Positions 9,319 to 17,392 of a DNA stretch of 64,000 nt are shown in pieces. Position 1 is the stretch's first letter; each line of letters opens with the position of its first letter. The notes beneath the pieces are model-generated. The model searched no databases, was not told the origin of the DNA, and was given only the letters and a program-made list of their open reading frames with translations. The DNA is from Clostridium grantii DSM 8605. Its GTDB lineage: Bacteria; Bacillota; Clostridia; Clostridiales; Clostridiaceae. The stretch spans positions 62,001-126,000 of the forward strand of contig NZ_FQXM01000004.1 in the NCBI RefSeq assembly GCF_900129965.1, given 5' to 3'. A program made the translations under genes and the position numbers.

Positions 9319-9525
9319 TCATAGACAGTATTTATTATTTCTAAGTTTTATTCTTTTTTCATCATACTTAGAGTTAGATAAAGCTATACAATTGCCGTTA
9401 AAATTCAACTGTTCCCATCTATCAAATCTTTGTACAGATACTTCCATTTCTAACAAAGCCTCATAAAATATTATTGATTTTTCAATATCCTTTACTATAA
9501 GATAAGTAGAAGCTAAATTTAACAC
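9319..9525 (-). pseudogene. Truncated VOC (glyoxalase/bleomycin-resistance fold) protein
   Basis: The gene has a proper start, GTG preceded by GGGAGG, and encodes the first beta-alpha-beta module of a vicinal-oxygen-chelate protein (LASTYLIVKDIEKSIIFYEALL, then VSVQRFDRWEQLNFNGNCIALS). It ends at 68 residues, about half the normal length, in an unrelated tail (KLRNNKYCL). It is 3'-truncated and probably non-functional. Confidence 0.6.
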
Positions 9526-9831
9526 ATTATCCTCCCTTTATTAAAATTTTGTTTTAATTGTATATTTAGTTTATGGTATCCAAATAATCAATGCTATATG
9601 TGCTATCGCTATAAAAGAATGAGTATATGTTTCCATAAATTTTAAATTAATTCACATTGTCGGTATTTTACCCAGAATGTAACTTGTCCAAATATGTATA
9701 GCACTAAACCGCTGGCGCGGTGGTCTTAAACCCTCCATCCAATAGTAGCATCATATAAATATAAGTATTATCTCTTTTGTATACAACCCCTTTATCAAGG
9801 AAATAATTTTAAATAAAGGAGATGTATAATT
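9526..9831. other. Non-coding stretch with GC-rich hairpin, possible mobile-element end
   Basis: No gene is seen in these 306 bases. A short hairpin, ACCGC-TGGC-GCGGT at 9708-9721, stands out in AT-rich DNA and may mark the end of the element whose integrase fragment begins at 9832. Confidence 0.35.
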
Positions 9832-10185
9832 ATGACAAAAGAACAAGTTTTGCAACAACTAAAGTTTGACGTAGAACTACGAGGTTTTAGCAAACATACT
9901 CAAGATGAATACTACACTAAAGGCAAAATATTTCAAAATCACTTTAATAAACCTGCAACTGAACTCAATATAACTCATATCAGAGAATTTCTTCACTATC
10001 TAACAGCTATAAAAAAGCTAGATTCTGGAAGTGTAAATTCCTATAATAGGGTCTTAGATTTTTGTATGGTGTAACCTTAAACATCAATTTAAATTATAAA
10101 CAAATCCCCCGCCACCGAAGACATCGTAAATTTCCCAATATCCTTACTAAACAAGAAATTCAAATGCTTGCTAATGCAAGAATAT
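9832..10185 (+). pseudogene. N-terminal fragment of a mobile-element tyrosine recombinase
   Basis: A strong AAAGGAG precedes the ATG. The product begins MTKEQVLQQLKFDVELRGFS with the SAM-like N-terminal DNA-binding domain of phage-type integrases. A frameshift near 10055 moves the reading to the next frame, which continues LYGVTLNINLNYKQIPRHRR and FPNILTKQEI. After about 10185 homology to the integrase ends and an IS21 istA fragment begins. The catalytic domain is absent. Integrases of this kind accompany IS91-like or related elements in clostridia; that link is recalled, not proven here. Confidence 0.65.
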
Positions 10186-10189
10186 GCCA

Positions 10190-10598
10190 AGCTACAGGCT
10201 TACCGCCTATATTAGTTTTTAACAAAGAAAAAGAACATCTACTACCACTACCCAATGATAAAGTATGTTCTTTTTACAAAAATGTCACCACTTCAGTAAA
10301 GGTGAATACCAATGCTCTGTTTAAGTACAAACAAAACATGTACTCTGTTCCACCATAACTTATTGGTAAAACAATTTCTATAGATGTTACTGAAGATAAC
10401 CTTTATGTGTATTATAACAAAAATTTAGTTACAATACATGGCATTTCTAAAAACAAAATTAATTATCATAAAGAACATCATGTGCAATTATTAGGAATTA
10501 CATTTAAGGGACAAGAAAAAGAAACAGTAGAAGACTATGCAAATAAACATTTTAAAGAATTGGAGAAGTTTAATGAACAGTTATCAAAAGTTATGTGA
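10190..10598 (+). pseudogene. istA: 3' fragment of IS21-family istA
   Basis: The text resembles the C-terminal part of IstA (LPLPNDKVCSFYKNVTTSVK, FKYKQNMYSVPP, then after an in-frame TAA LIGKTISIDVTEDNLYVYY and YANKHFKELEKFNEQLSKVM). The DDE catalytic domain is missing, replaced by the integrase fragment. The last 26 bases overlap the istB start, the usual IS21 arrangement. Confidence 0.7.
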
Positions 10599-11283
10599 AA
10601 ATTTAAAGGACCTAAAATTAACACAAATAAACCTTAAGATAGATGAATATATAACCAAGGTAAATGAAGGACAAATAAGCTTAGTAGACGCGCTCTACGA
10701 GCTTACAGCAAAGGAAATAGAGGAGAAGAACTTCAATGCTACTAATGCAATGGTAAAGGTAGTTGGATTTCCACACTTAAAGGAAATTAAGGACTTCGAT
10801 TTCGACTTTCAGCCTAAAATAAACAAAAATCAATTTTTGGATTTTGCGAGTTTAAGATTTTTGGAGAGTAATAGCAATATAATTTTGATTGGCAATAGTT
10901 GTGTTGGTAAAACTCATCTAGCAACCTCAATCGGGATAGCTGCTGCTAAAAAAAGGGTTAGCACCTACTTTATAAAGTGTCATGATTTAATTGATCAACT
11001 AAAGAAAGCCTATTTAGAAAATAGGCTTGATAGTAGGATAAAACATTTTAGTAAGTACAAGTTATTAATAATTGATGAGATTGGATTTTTGCCTATTGGT
11101 GAGCAAGAAGCTAAGATGTTCTTTCAATTAATAGATAAGAGATATGAGCAAAAGAGCACTATAATCACCAGCAACATTAATTTATCTAATTGGAGTCAAA
11201 TATTTGTGGACAATATGATAGCTAGCGCTATTCTTGATAGATTAGTTCATCACTCTAGTATTTTAAAAATATTCTATCTATAA
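10573..11283 (+). CDS. istB: IS21-family helper ATPase IstB (orphan, slightly truncated)
   Basis: A DnaA/DnaC-like AAA+ ATPase of 236 residues starts MNSYQKLCEN with GGAG seven bases upstream. Walker A is GNSCVGKTHLA, Walker B LLIIDEIGFLPI and sensor 1 IITSNINLSNW. The normal end after HHSSILKI is replaced by FYL-stop, so a few C-terminal residues are lost. IstB loads the IstA transposase on target DNA; with istA reduced to a 3' fragment it has no partner in cis. This copy differs from the IS21 element at 25.9 kb. Confidence 0.8.
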   Translation: MNSYQKLCENLKDLKLTQINLKIDEYITKVNEGQISLVDALYELTAKEIEEKNFNATNAMVKVVGFPHLKEIKDFDFDFQPKINKNQFLDFASLRFLESNSNIILIGNSCVGKTHLATSIGIAAAKKRVSTYFIKCHDLIDQLKKAYLENRLDSRIKHFSKYKLLIIDEIGFLPIGEQEAKMFFQLIDKRYEQKSTIITSNINLSNWSQIFVDNMIASAILDRLVHHSSILKIFYL

Positions 11284-11326
11284 TTATGTGGAAATAAAAA
11301 ATAAACTTTAAATTTAAAGTCAACTA

Positions 11327-12658
11327 TTATAATAGTTTCATTTTTTCAGCTTCTTCTCTTAATTCTTTTCTAAAATCAGGGTGAGCAATATTAATCAATC
11401 TTTCAGCTCTTTCTCTTACTGATCTTCCTCTTAACCATGCAACTCCATATTCTGTAACTACATAATCCACATCATTTCTAGATAAACTAACTGCCGCTCC
11501 TTGTTTTAACAAGGGAGTGATTTTTGAAACTGTTATTTTTTCACCTTTTTCATTCTTAACTTGTGCTGTAGAATAAAGTGTTATAAAAGATTTACCCTCT
11601 GGGCAAATCTGTGCTCCAACTGCGGTATCAGATTGTCCACCTGTCCCAGAAATTTGATTAGGCCCTATGGATTCAGAAGCACATTGACCAAACAAATCTA
11701 CTTCAATAGTTGTATTAATTGAAACCATTTTATGATTTTGTCCAATAACATGAGGGTCATTTGTCCATTTTCCATTTAAAAATACTACAGATGGATTATT
11801 GTCCAAAAACTCATATAATTTTTTCGAACCTAAAGCAAAAGTTGCAACAGATTTACCTTTGTATAAAGTTTTTCGCGAATTATTAACAGCCCCGCATTGA
11901 ATCAAATCCACCATACCATCAGTAAACATTTCTGTATGAATTCCTAAATCTTTTTTTTCTTTTAATGCTTCTGCAACAGCATTAGGTATACCCCCAATTC
12001 CAAGTTGGATTGTAGATCCATCCTCAATTAACTCCGCTACAAATTTTCCTATTTTTTTATCTTTTTCTGTTATCGGTATTTCTGGTAACGCAGGTACTTC
12101 ATTGCACGTTTCCACTAATGCTTTTATTTCGCTTATATGAACAATTGTATCGCCAAAAGTTCTTGGAAAGTTTGGATTTACTTCTGCAATCACTATAGCC
12201 CCATTATCTATTGCATCCCTTTCATAGGTACATCCCAATGAAAGACTTAAATATCCATGGTCATCCATGGGTGAACAAACTACAAGTAAAACTAATCTAC
12301 GCCCTTCTAAAGTAAATAATTTTTTTGTTAAAGCTTGATGTAAATGTTGAGGAATAAATGTGGTTATACCTTTTGCATGAGCCTTTCTTAAAGGTGGTGT
12401 GTAAAACCATCCGTTTACTAATATACTATCCATATAATCATGACTTTTTATAAATTCATAATTACCCATTGGTAAACAATTTATAAGCTCACACCCCATT
12501 ACATTATTATCTTTAATTGTATGCAAGCTACTTAATATTGATATCGGTTCACTTCCCCCTAATCCAGTTAAAATACAATCATTAGACTTTATTACATTCA
12601 AAGCTTCTGGTATACTTTTAACTTTACTTTTATACATCTCATGGATATCTGTATTCAT
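11327..12658 (-). CDS. Acetyl-CoA hydrolase/transferase family CoA-transferase
   Basis: The 443-residue protein belongs to the acetyl-CoA hydrolase/4-hydroxybutyrate CoA-transferase family. It shows the glycine-rich GIGGIPNAVAEALK, the HTEMFTDGMVDLIQCG segment, and ASESIGPNQISGTGGQSD with the GTGGQ motif downstream of the glutamate that forms the acyl-CoA intermediate. The ATG is preceded by TAGGAGG. It is the last gene of the symporter operon, ten bases after the KAS III-like gene, and probably activates the imported acid with acetyl-CoA. It could equally release the end product. The family is certain and the substrate is inferred. Confidence 0.88.
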   Translation of the reverse strand: MNTDIHEMYKSKVKSIPEALNVIKSNDCILTGLGGSEPISILSSLHTIKDNNVMGCELINCLPMGNYEFIKSHDYMDSILVNGWFYTPPLRKAHAKGITTFIPQHLHQALTKKLFTLEGRRLVLLVVCSPMDDHGYLSLSLGCTYERDAIDNGAIVIAEVNPNFPRTFGDTIVHISEIKALVETCNEVPALPEIPITEKDKKIGKFVAELIEDGSTIQLGIGGIPNAVAEALKEKKDLGIHTEMFTDGMVDLIQCGAVNNSRKTLYKGKSVATFALGSKKLYEFLDNNPSVVFLNGKWTNDPHVIGQNHKMVSINTTIEVDLFGQCASESIGPNQISGTGGQSDTAVGAQICPEGKSFITLYSTAQVKNEKGEKITVSKITPLLKQGAAVSLSRNDVDYVVTEYGVAWLRGRSVRERAERLINIAHPDFRKELREEAEKMKLL

Positions 12659-12668
12659 GTCGAACCTC

Positions 12669-13712
12669 CTATTTTTGGATTTTTCCCCATCTAACTAGTG
12701 AACAAGCAAATGCATATCCAGTACCAGCTCCCAAAAGAGCACAAACAGTACCATCTTTTACTTTTCCTTCTTTGATTCCATAATCTAAAGCTAAAAACTG
12801 ATCTACATGTCCACAATGTCCATCATCAGACAAATATACAGTTTTCTCTTTATCTATTCCAAGGCCTGCCATAATTGCATAATGAGCCCTTGGTCCTATA
12901 TGATTAATGCCAATAAAATCAATATCTCTTTCATTTAAATTTGAAGCTTTTAATGCTTTTCTAACAGCAAGGTCAAAGTCACCTAAAGATCTCTCCCCTA
13001 GTCTTTTCTTCATACCTTCTGGATCTGGAAGGTCAATAAGTTTAGCTTTTCTTAGCATTTCTGGATCACTTGCAATTTCCTCAGTAATTGGATATAAAGT
13101 ACCACCATATTTTCCTTTTACATCATCACAAAATACGTGATCACTTACTATACCTGACCCCAATAATTCATTTTCAAAATGGTCTCTTTTTAATATTAGT
13201 GCAAATCCACCTGGTGACATATCAAACATAAAAGATTGATTTGGATCTTTATAATCAATTAAGTATGCATTAGAATTTCCACCCGCAATTAGTACAGTAT
13301 TTAAAGTTTCATCAGCATACATCATATTTTTTGCGATTTTTAAAGCAAGAGGTGTAGCTGCACATCTATATGATAAATCCCATGCATAAGCATTATCCGC
13401 CCCTATTTCATTTTGTATCTTTATTCCTACTGTCCAGCAAATATACTCACTATATGCTTCCCCTGCATAAAGTATCATATCTATTTCTTTAGGGTTTATT
13501 TTAGTTTTTTCCAACAAAGCTTTATAAGCTTTTGTAGCCATTATTCCTGGATGATCTTCTGGTCCACCTAAATGTTTTTTGTTGATACCCATTTTTTCTC
13601 TTAATATTTTAGCAGGTATATTTACCTGTTCAGATAACTCTTCTGCAGTAATTGTTTCTTCTGGTAAATAAATCGAATAATCTAAAACACCTACGCAAAA
13701 TCTTTTTTCCAT
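12669..13712 (-). CDS. KAS III-like thiolase-fold enzyme
   Basis: This 347-residue protein resembles FabH/HMG-CoA synthase. The nucleophile region is DLSYRCAATPLAL (Cys117), followed by INHIGPRAHYAIM in place of the FabH HQANxRI motif and DDGHCGHVDQFLALDYG in place of the Asn-bearing loop, so the Cys-His-Asn triad is probably altered (His where Asn is expected). The start at 13712 is chosen because GGAGG sits eight bases upstream; a longer ATG at 13727 contains that sequence. It lies between the flavin reductase and CoA-transferase genes and not in a fatty-acid synthesis operon. It probably makes or breaks a C-C bond on acyl-CoA substrates. The exact reaction is unknown. Confidence 0.75.
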   Translation of the reverse strand: MEKRFCVGVLDYSIYLPEETITAEELSEQVNIPAKILREKMGINKKHLGGPEDHPGIMATKAYKALLEKTKINPKEIDMILYAGEAYSEYICWTVGIKIQNEIGADNAYAWDLSYRCAATPLALKIAKNMMYADETLNTVLIAGGNSNAYLIDYKDPNQSFMFDMSPGGFALILKRDHFENELLGSGIVSDHVFCDDVKGKYGGTLYPITEEIASDPEMLRKAKLIDLPDPEGMKKRLGERSLGDFDLAVRKALKASNLNERDIDFIGINHIGPRAHYAIMAGLGIDKEKTVYLSDDGHCGHVDQFLALDYGIKEGKVKDGTVCALLGAGTGYAFACSLVRWGKIQK

Positions 13713-13746
13713 ATATAATTCCTCCATAATTTTTTTATATTATTAG

Positions 13747-14364
13747 TTAAGCATTGAGTTTCTTGATAGCATTAGCCATATTTGAAGCAAAATGCTTGAT
13801 GTTCAGTACTCCTTCATCATCATTCTCAGCATCTACTGCCCCACCTTTTCCAGCAATACCCACATTCCAATAACTTGAACCTACAACTATAAAATCATTT
13901 ACAGTAAACCAAAGTAATAATTCTGCAAAAGCAAATGTCTGCCCTGTTCTTCTTGCCACAGTAATTGGTGCTCCTACTTTTCCAGAAAATACAGTTCCTT
14001 TAAAATCATAACTTTCATTTTTTGCTTTCATGTCACTAGAAACCCAACGTCCTAAAAAACCTGCTCTATCCAATAATGCTTTAAGATTTGGGGTAGTTGC
14101 TCCATGATATACAGGACTACCTACAATAATTCCTTCTGCTGATTTGATTTTTTCGAAAATCTCCTCAAAGTCATCATCCTTTTGAATGCATTCTTTATTT
14201 TTTACACAACTGTAGCACCCTTTGCATGGTTTAACATATTTATTATCTAAACTAATAAGCTCAGTTTCTAATCCATAAGTGCTAATTTCATTTAATGCAT
14301 TCTCTACAAAATACTTTGTGTTACTTTTTTCACGAGGACTTCCTGTAATTCCTATTACCTTCAT
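13747..14364 (-). CDS. NADPH-dependent FMN reductase / iron-sulfur flavoprotein-like
   Basis: The 205-residue flavodoxin-fold protein starts VIGITGSPREKSNTKYFVE (phosphate loop), has the cysteine cluster CKGCYSCVKNKEC at about residues 48-60, and the flavin-binding segment GSPVYHGATTPNLKALLDRAG. The C-x2-C-x2-C-x5-C pattern is typical of clostridial iron-sulfur flavoproteins. GGAGG precedes the start by eight bases. It sits in the symporter operon and may supply or withdraw electrons for the neighbouring acid metabolism, but its partner is not evident. Confidence 0.82.
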   Translation of the reverse strand: MKVIGITGSPREKSNTKYFVENALNEISTYGLETELISLDNKYVKPCKGCYSCVKNKECIQKDDDFEEIFEKIKSAEGIIVGSPVYHGATTPNLKALLDRAGFLGRWVSSDMKAKNESYDFKGTVFSGKVGAPITVARRTGQTFAFAELLLWFTVNDFIVVGSSYWNVGIAGKGGAVDAENDDEGVLNIKHFASNMANAIKKLNA

Positions 14365-14387
14365 TATTTTTCCTCCATCTTTTACAT

Positions 14388-14816
14388 TTAGTTGAATTCT
14401 ATTTTATTTAATAATACTTCCTTTAATAAATCATTATCTTGCTGAAAGCATATTTTATTTCTACTAAACAATCTTAATTTTTCATCCAATCCTTCAGCCG
14501 TTATTTCCATATAAGAATTTTTAAAGAAGGTTCTATCACTTAATTTAATGTTTTTTATATCTTTATATTTAATTATTAGATTTTCTTCATTTCGCTTTTT
14601 TATGGTAGCTATATCTATCCCTTCATACTCTAGGGCTTTATAAGGCTTAATTCTCAATAACCAGGTTCTAAAACTTCTATTTACAAAATCTAAAATTATT
14701 TCTTTCTCGGTAAAAATAACATTAAAATACATAGTATCCAAAGGACAATTTTTCAACATGCTATCAACTTTTGTAATAATTTCTTTACTATATTCAGCTT
14801 CACTTACTTGCTTCAT
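14388..14816 (-). CDS. Hypothetical protein in the symporter operon
   Basis: A 142-residue soluble protein with a good GGGG-type ribosome binding site. It alternates predicted beta strands (MYFNVIFTEKEIILDFV, LIIKYKDIKNIKLSD, SYMEITAEGLDEKLRLF), somewhat like a PH-like barrel. I do not recognise the family. It follows the symporter gene after a hairpin and precedes the flavin reductase by 23 bases, so it probably belongs to the same operon. Confidence 0.7.
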   Translation of the reverse strand: MKQVSEAEYSKEIITKVDSMLKNCPLDTMYFNVIFTEKEIILDFVNRSFRTWLLRIKPYKALEYEGIDIATIKKRNEENLIIKYKDIKNIKLSDRTFFKNSYMEITAEGLDEKLRLFSRNKICFQQDNDLLKEVLLNKIEFN

Positions 14817-14836
14817 AGCCCTACCCCTTTATATTC

Positions 14837-14865
14837 AAGCGAATGAACCTTAAGTTCATTCGCTT
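14837..14865. repeat. 12-bp perfect hairpin inside the operon
   Basis: Arms AAGCGAATGAAC and its complement flank a CTTAA loop between the symporter and the downstream hypothetical gene. The T-rich flank is on the plus strand, opposite to transcription, so on the mRNA it looks more like an RNA-stabilising or processing hairpin than a terminator, though partial attenuation is possible. Confidence 0.55.
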
Positions 14866-14873
14866 ATTTTATT

Positions 14874-16454
14874 TTAACAATCCATTACAGCCTCAATACC
14901 TTTATCTAGTTCTGCAGGTTTTGTTAAGAATGAAACTGCAATAAATACAATTGTGGAAATACTTAATGCAAACAATCCATTATATATTCCTAGAGATCCA
15001 AGTCCATTCATATACCATCCCATTTTTAAAACCTTTGCAACCTCTAGTACAATACCAACAATAAGACCTACTGCAATTGAAGAAATAGCACCTTCTTTTG
15101 TTGCTCTCTTCCAGTTAAAGCCCATTCCTATTGTAGGAGCTAAAGCTGCTGCAAAAGTACCGTATCCAAATGCTCCAAGTAAGGCAATACCCCCTGAACT
15201 TAATCCAAGTGCTAAAGATACTGATACTACCCCACATGCAAGTGAAGTAATTCTTCCCCATTTTAATTGTGATTTTTCTGAAAGTTTTTTACCTAAGGCA
15301 TTTGGCAAATCTCTAACAGCTGCCGCAGCCGCTATATTTATAAATGAATCAGCAGTTGACATTATTGCTGAAGCAATTCCTGCGAAAGCTAATCCCACTA
15401 AAACAGGAGTTGTATAATTAAGTAAGAAAACTGTAATAGCATCATCTGCTTTAACTAATACAGCTAATTCTCCTGACATTACCTTGGATTTAACAACTAT
15501 ACCAACACCAAAAGATAATAATCCTGAAATAATAGCTGGCACTGTTGTTAATAAAGCCCCATGTCTAAGTCTTTTAATATCTTTTATCATGAAAAACTTA
15601 TGCACAAGATGTGGTTGTCCAACTATACCTAAAGCTAATAAGAAAAACCAGCTCATTGCTACTATTGGAGCTACTATACCAAAAGGTCCTACAAATTTAA
15701 GTCCAAGTGCTCCTTCTGAAAGTGCTGGTGCAGTTGATATAACATTGGTAATATTCAACATTCCTCCACCTTTACTCATAGCAATAGCGAAGATTACTAT
15801 TGAAGTAATTACCATCATTGTTCCTTGGAAAACGTCAGTATATATACCAGCTATCATTCCTCCGCCTATTGCATAAAGCAATGTAACAATCATCCCTATG
15901 ATCACGCCTGTTGCAACTGATATATTAAATACATAACTTAAAATTACACCCATTGCTAATAATTGTGTTGCTAAATATAATACAACCCCTATAAGTGTTG
16001 CAATACCAGCTAGTCCAGATGCAAATTGACTTTTAAATCTTTCATTTACTGCATCTGCAACAGTCATAACATCCTTTATTTCAACTAACAATCTCATTCT
16101 TTTACCTAAAATGGTCCATAGAAGTGTATAACATACTGCCGTCGACATAGTAAACCACATTGCACCTGTTCCTATGCTATATATTAATCCTGGTGCTCCA
16201 ACAAATAACCATCCTGATAAAGTTGCAGAGAATGCTGCTAAAGCGAGTGCAACAGGGCCTATTTGTTTACCAGCGATAAAGAAATCTTTTGAACTTTTTG
16301 TTCTTTTAGTAGCCCAATAACCAATTCCTAATACAATAAGTAAATATACAATTACTATAGCTGTAGTTACTCCCATACCTTTATATTGGGATACTAAACT
16401 AGTTGGATCTGAGGGTAGTTGATTACTTAATATTAAAAAAGAAGATAAGTTCAT
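14874..16454 (-). CDS. Sodium:solute symporter (SSS family)
   Basis: The 526-residue integral membrane protein has about 13 transmembrane segments and SSS signatures: YWATKRTKSSKDFFIAGKQIGP after TM1 and ALAAFSATLSGWLFVGAPG in the sodium-site region. Family members couple Na+ entry to uptake of proline, pantothenate, acetate or other carboxylates. It overlaps the upstream small membrane gene end-to-start (TAG followed by ATG), indicating coupled translation. As the first large gene of a sigma-54 operon with acyl-CoA enzymes, it probably imports the inducing carboxylic acid; this is inference. Confidence 0.88.
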   Translation of the reverse strand: MNLSSFLILSNQLPSDPTSLVSQYKGMGVTTAIVIVYLLIVLGIGYWATKRTKSSKDFFIAGKQIGPVALALAAFSATLSGWLFVGAPGLIYSIGTGAMWFTMSTAVCYTLLWTILGKRMRLLVEIKDVMTVADAVNERFKSQFASGLAGIATLIGVVLYLATQLLAMGVILSYVFNISVATGVIIGMIVTLLYAIGGGMIAGIYTDVFQGTMMVITSIVIFAIAMSKGGGMLNITNVISTAPALSEGALGLKFVGPFGIVAPIVAMSWFFLLALGIVGQPHLVHKFFMIKDIKRLRHGALLTTVPAIISGLLSFGVGIVVKSKVMSGELAVLVKADDAITVFLLNYTTPVLVGLAFAGIASAIMSTADSFINIAAAAAVRDLPNALGKKLSEKSQLKWGRITSLACGVVSVSLALGLSSGGIALLGAFGYGTFAAALAPTIGMGFNWKRATKEGAISSIAVGLIVGIVLEVAKVLKMGWYMNGLGSLGIYNGLFALSISTIVFIAVSFLTKPAELDKGIEAVMDC

Positions 16455-16928
16455 CTATGCTTCCTCCTTTACACTATTATCTTTTAATACATTTGCTTTC
16501 TTTGATAACAAAACTGTTCCTGTTTTTTCTTCAAACTCTTCAACCCATTCTTTTTTCATAATATCTTTATTAAATCTAACTGAATAAGTTGCATTATTAA
16601 CTAATCCTACTAACATCCAGAATAAGAAAAAAAGTATTGCAGTTGGTAACGGGAACCCAAGGAAGTGACTACTAATAATATTCTCTGGAACCTTAACAAT
16701 ATTTAACATAGCGAGAAGTGATCCTGTCATAATTAAGAAAGTTATACCCCACATTATTGCTAATACTTTTGGTACTTTGCCATTTTTAGCTGCACCAAGG
16801 AAAAGCCAACTATAAATTACTAAACCCATTCCTAAAGCAAATGCTGTTTCATTTTGTGATAATTGCGCATAAACTACTAGTATTGTTGAAATTAAAACTA
16901 CTAAAACAAACTTATTGTTCTTATCCAA
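16455..16928 (-). CDS. Small membrane protein, probable symporter partner
   Basis: The 157-residue protein has about four hydrophobic segments and a charged C-terminal tail, starting at a TTG preceded by GGAGG. Its stop codon abuts the symporter start. Several SSS transporters are co-encoded with a small multi-spanning subunit, so it may be an accessory subunit. I do not recognise a named family. Confidence 0.7.
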   Translation of the reverse strand: MDKNNKFVLVVLISTILVVYAQLSQNETAFALGMGLVIYSWLFLGAAKNGKVPKVLAIMWGITFLIMTGSLLAMLNIVKVPENIISSHFLGFPLPTAILFFLFWMLVGLVNNATYSVRFNKDIMKKEWVEEFEEKTGTVLLSKKANVLKDNSVKEEA

Positions 16929-17043
16929 TTAATACACCTCCGAATTATTTTATAAACTTGAAAGCTCTTTTTTACTATAACTCCTTTCTAATAAACTAAT
17001 ATCAATAGCGCTATCGAAAGTCAATTTATTACTAATATTGTAT

Positions 17044-17060
17044 AGCAATTTCTATGCCAA
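17044..17060 (-). promoter_or_regulatory. Sigma-54 (-24/-12) promoter of the symporter operon
   Basis: On the minus strand TTGGCATAGAAATTGCT matches the RpoN consensus: GG and GC are separated by exactly ten bases. It lies about 115 bp upstream of the TTG start at 16928 and about 140 bp from the repeats that may bind the activator. The same sequence, with two changes, precedes the crotonase operon. Confidence 0.85.
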
Positions 17061-17196
17061 TCGATTTTTATGTGGAATTAGATATTTTATTTATAAAACT
17101 TCCTCAAATTGCTTCTACGTAATACTATAAGATGTATCAAATTGTTACATCGAATTCTTTAATACTAAGTACTATCCAGTTTTTTCAATGGAAATG

Positions 17197-17240
17197 TTTA
17201 CATGCACCTGATTGTTACATGCACCTAATTGTTACATGTG
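17197..17240. promoter_or_regulatory. Tandem 17-bp repeats, probable activator binding sites (UAS)
   Basis: TTACATGCACCTGATTG is repeated with a 17-bp period (17197, 17214) and a third partial copy TTACATGTGC follows at 17232; a related TTGTTACAT lies at 17142. They sit about 140 bp upstream of the sigma-54 promoter and 150 bp upstream of the activator gene, where enhancer-binding proteins usually bind. The protein that binds is inferred, not shown. Confidence 0.6.
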
Positions 17241-17392
17241 CGTATATAGAAATGAATAACTACTTTAGATATACTAATTAATACTATATTTTCAATATAT
17301 CACAATGTATACCTCATTGAAAGAAAACCTCTTCAATGATATAATTAAGTAAATTTTAACAATCTTTATATATATTAGAGAGGATGATTACA

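Noticed and set aside
17197..17247. Short tandem repeats, considered as a CRISPR array
   Set aside because: Repeats are contiguous (17-bp period, no spacers) and lie in an enhancer position; no cas genes are present.
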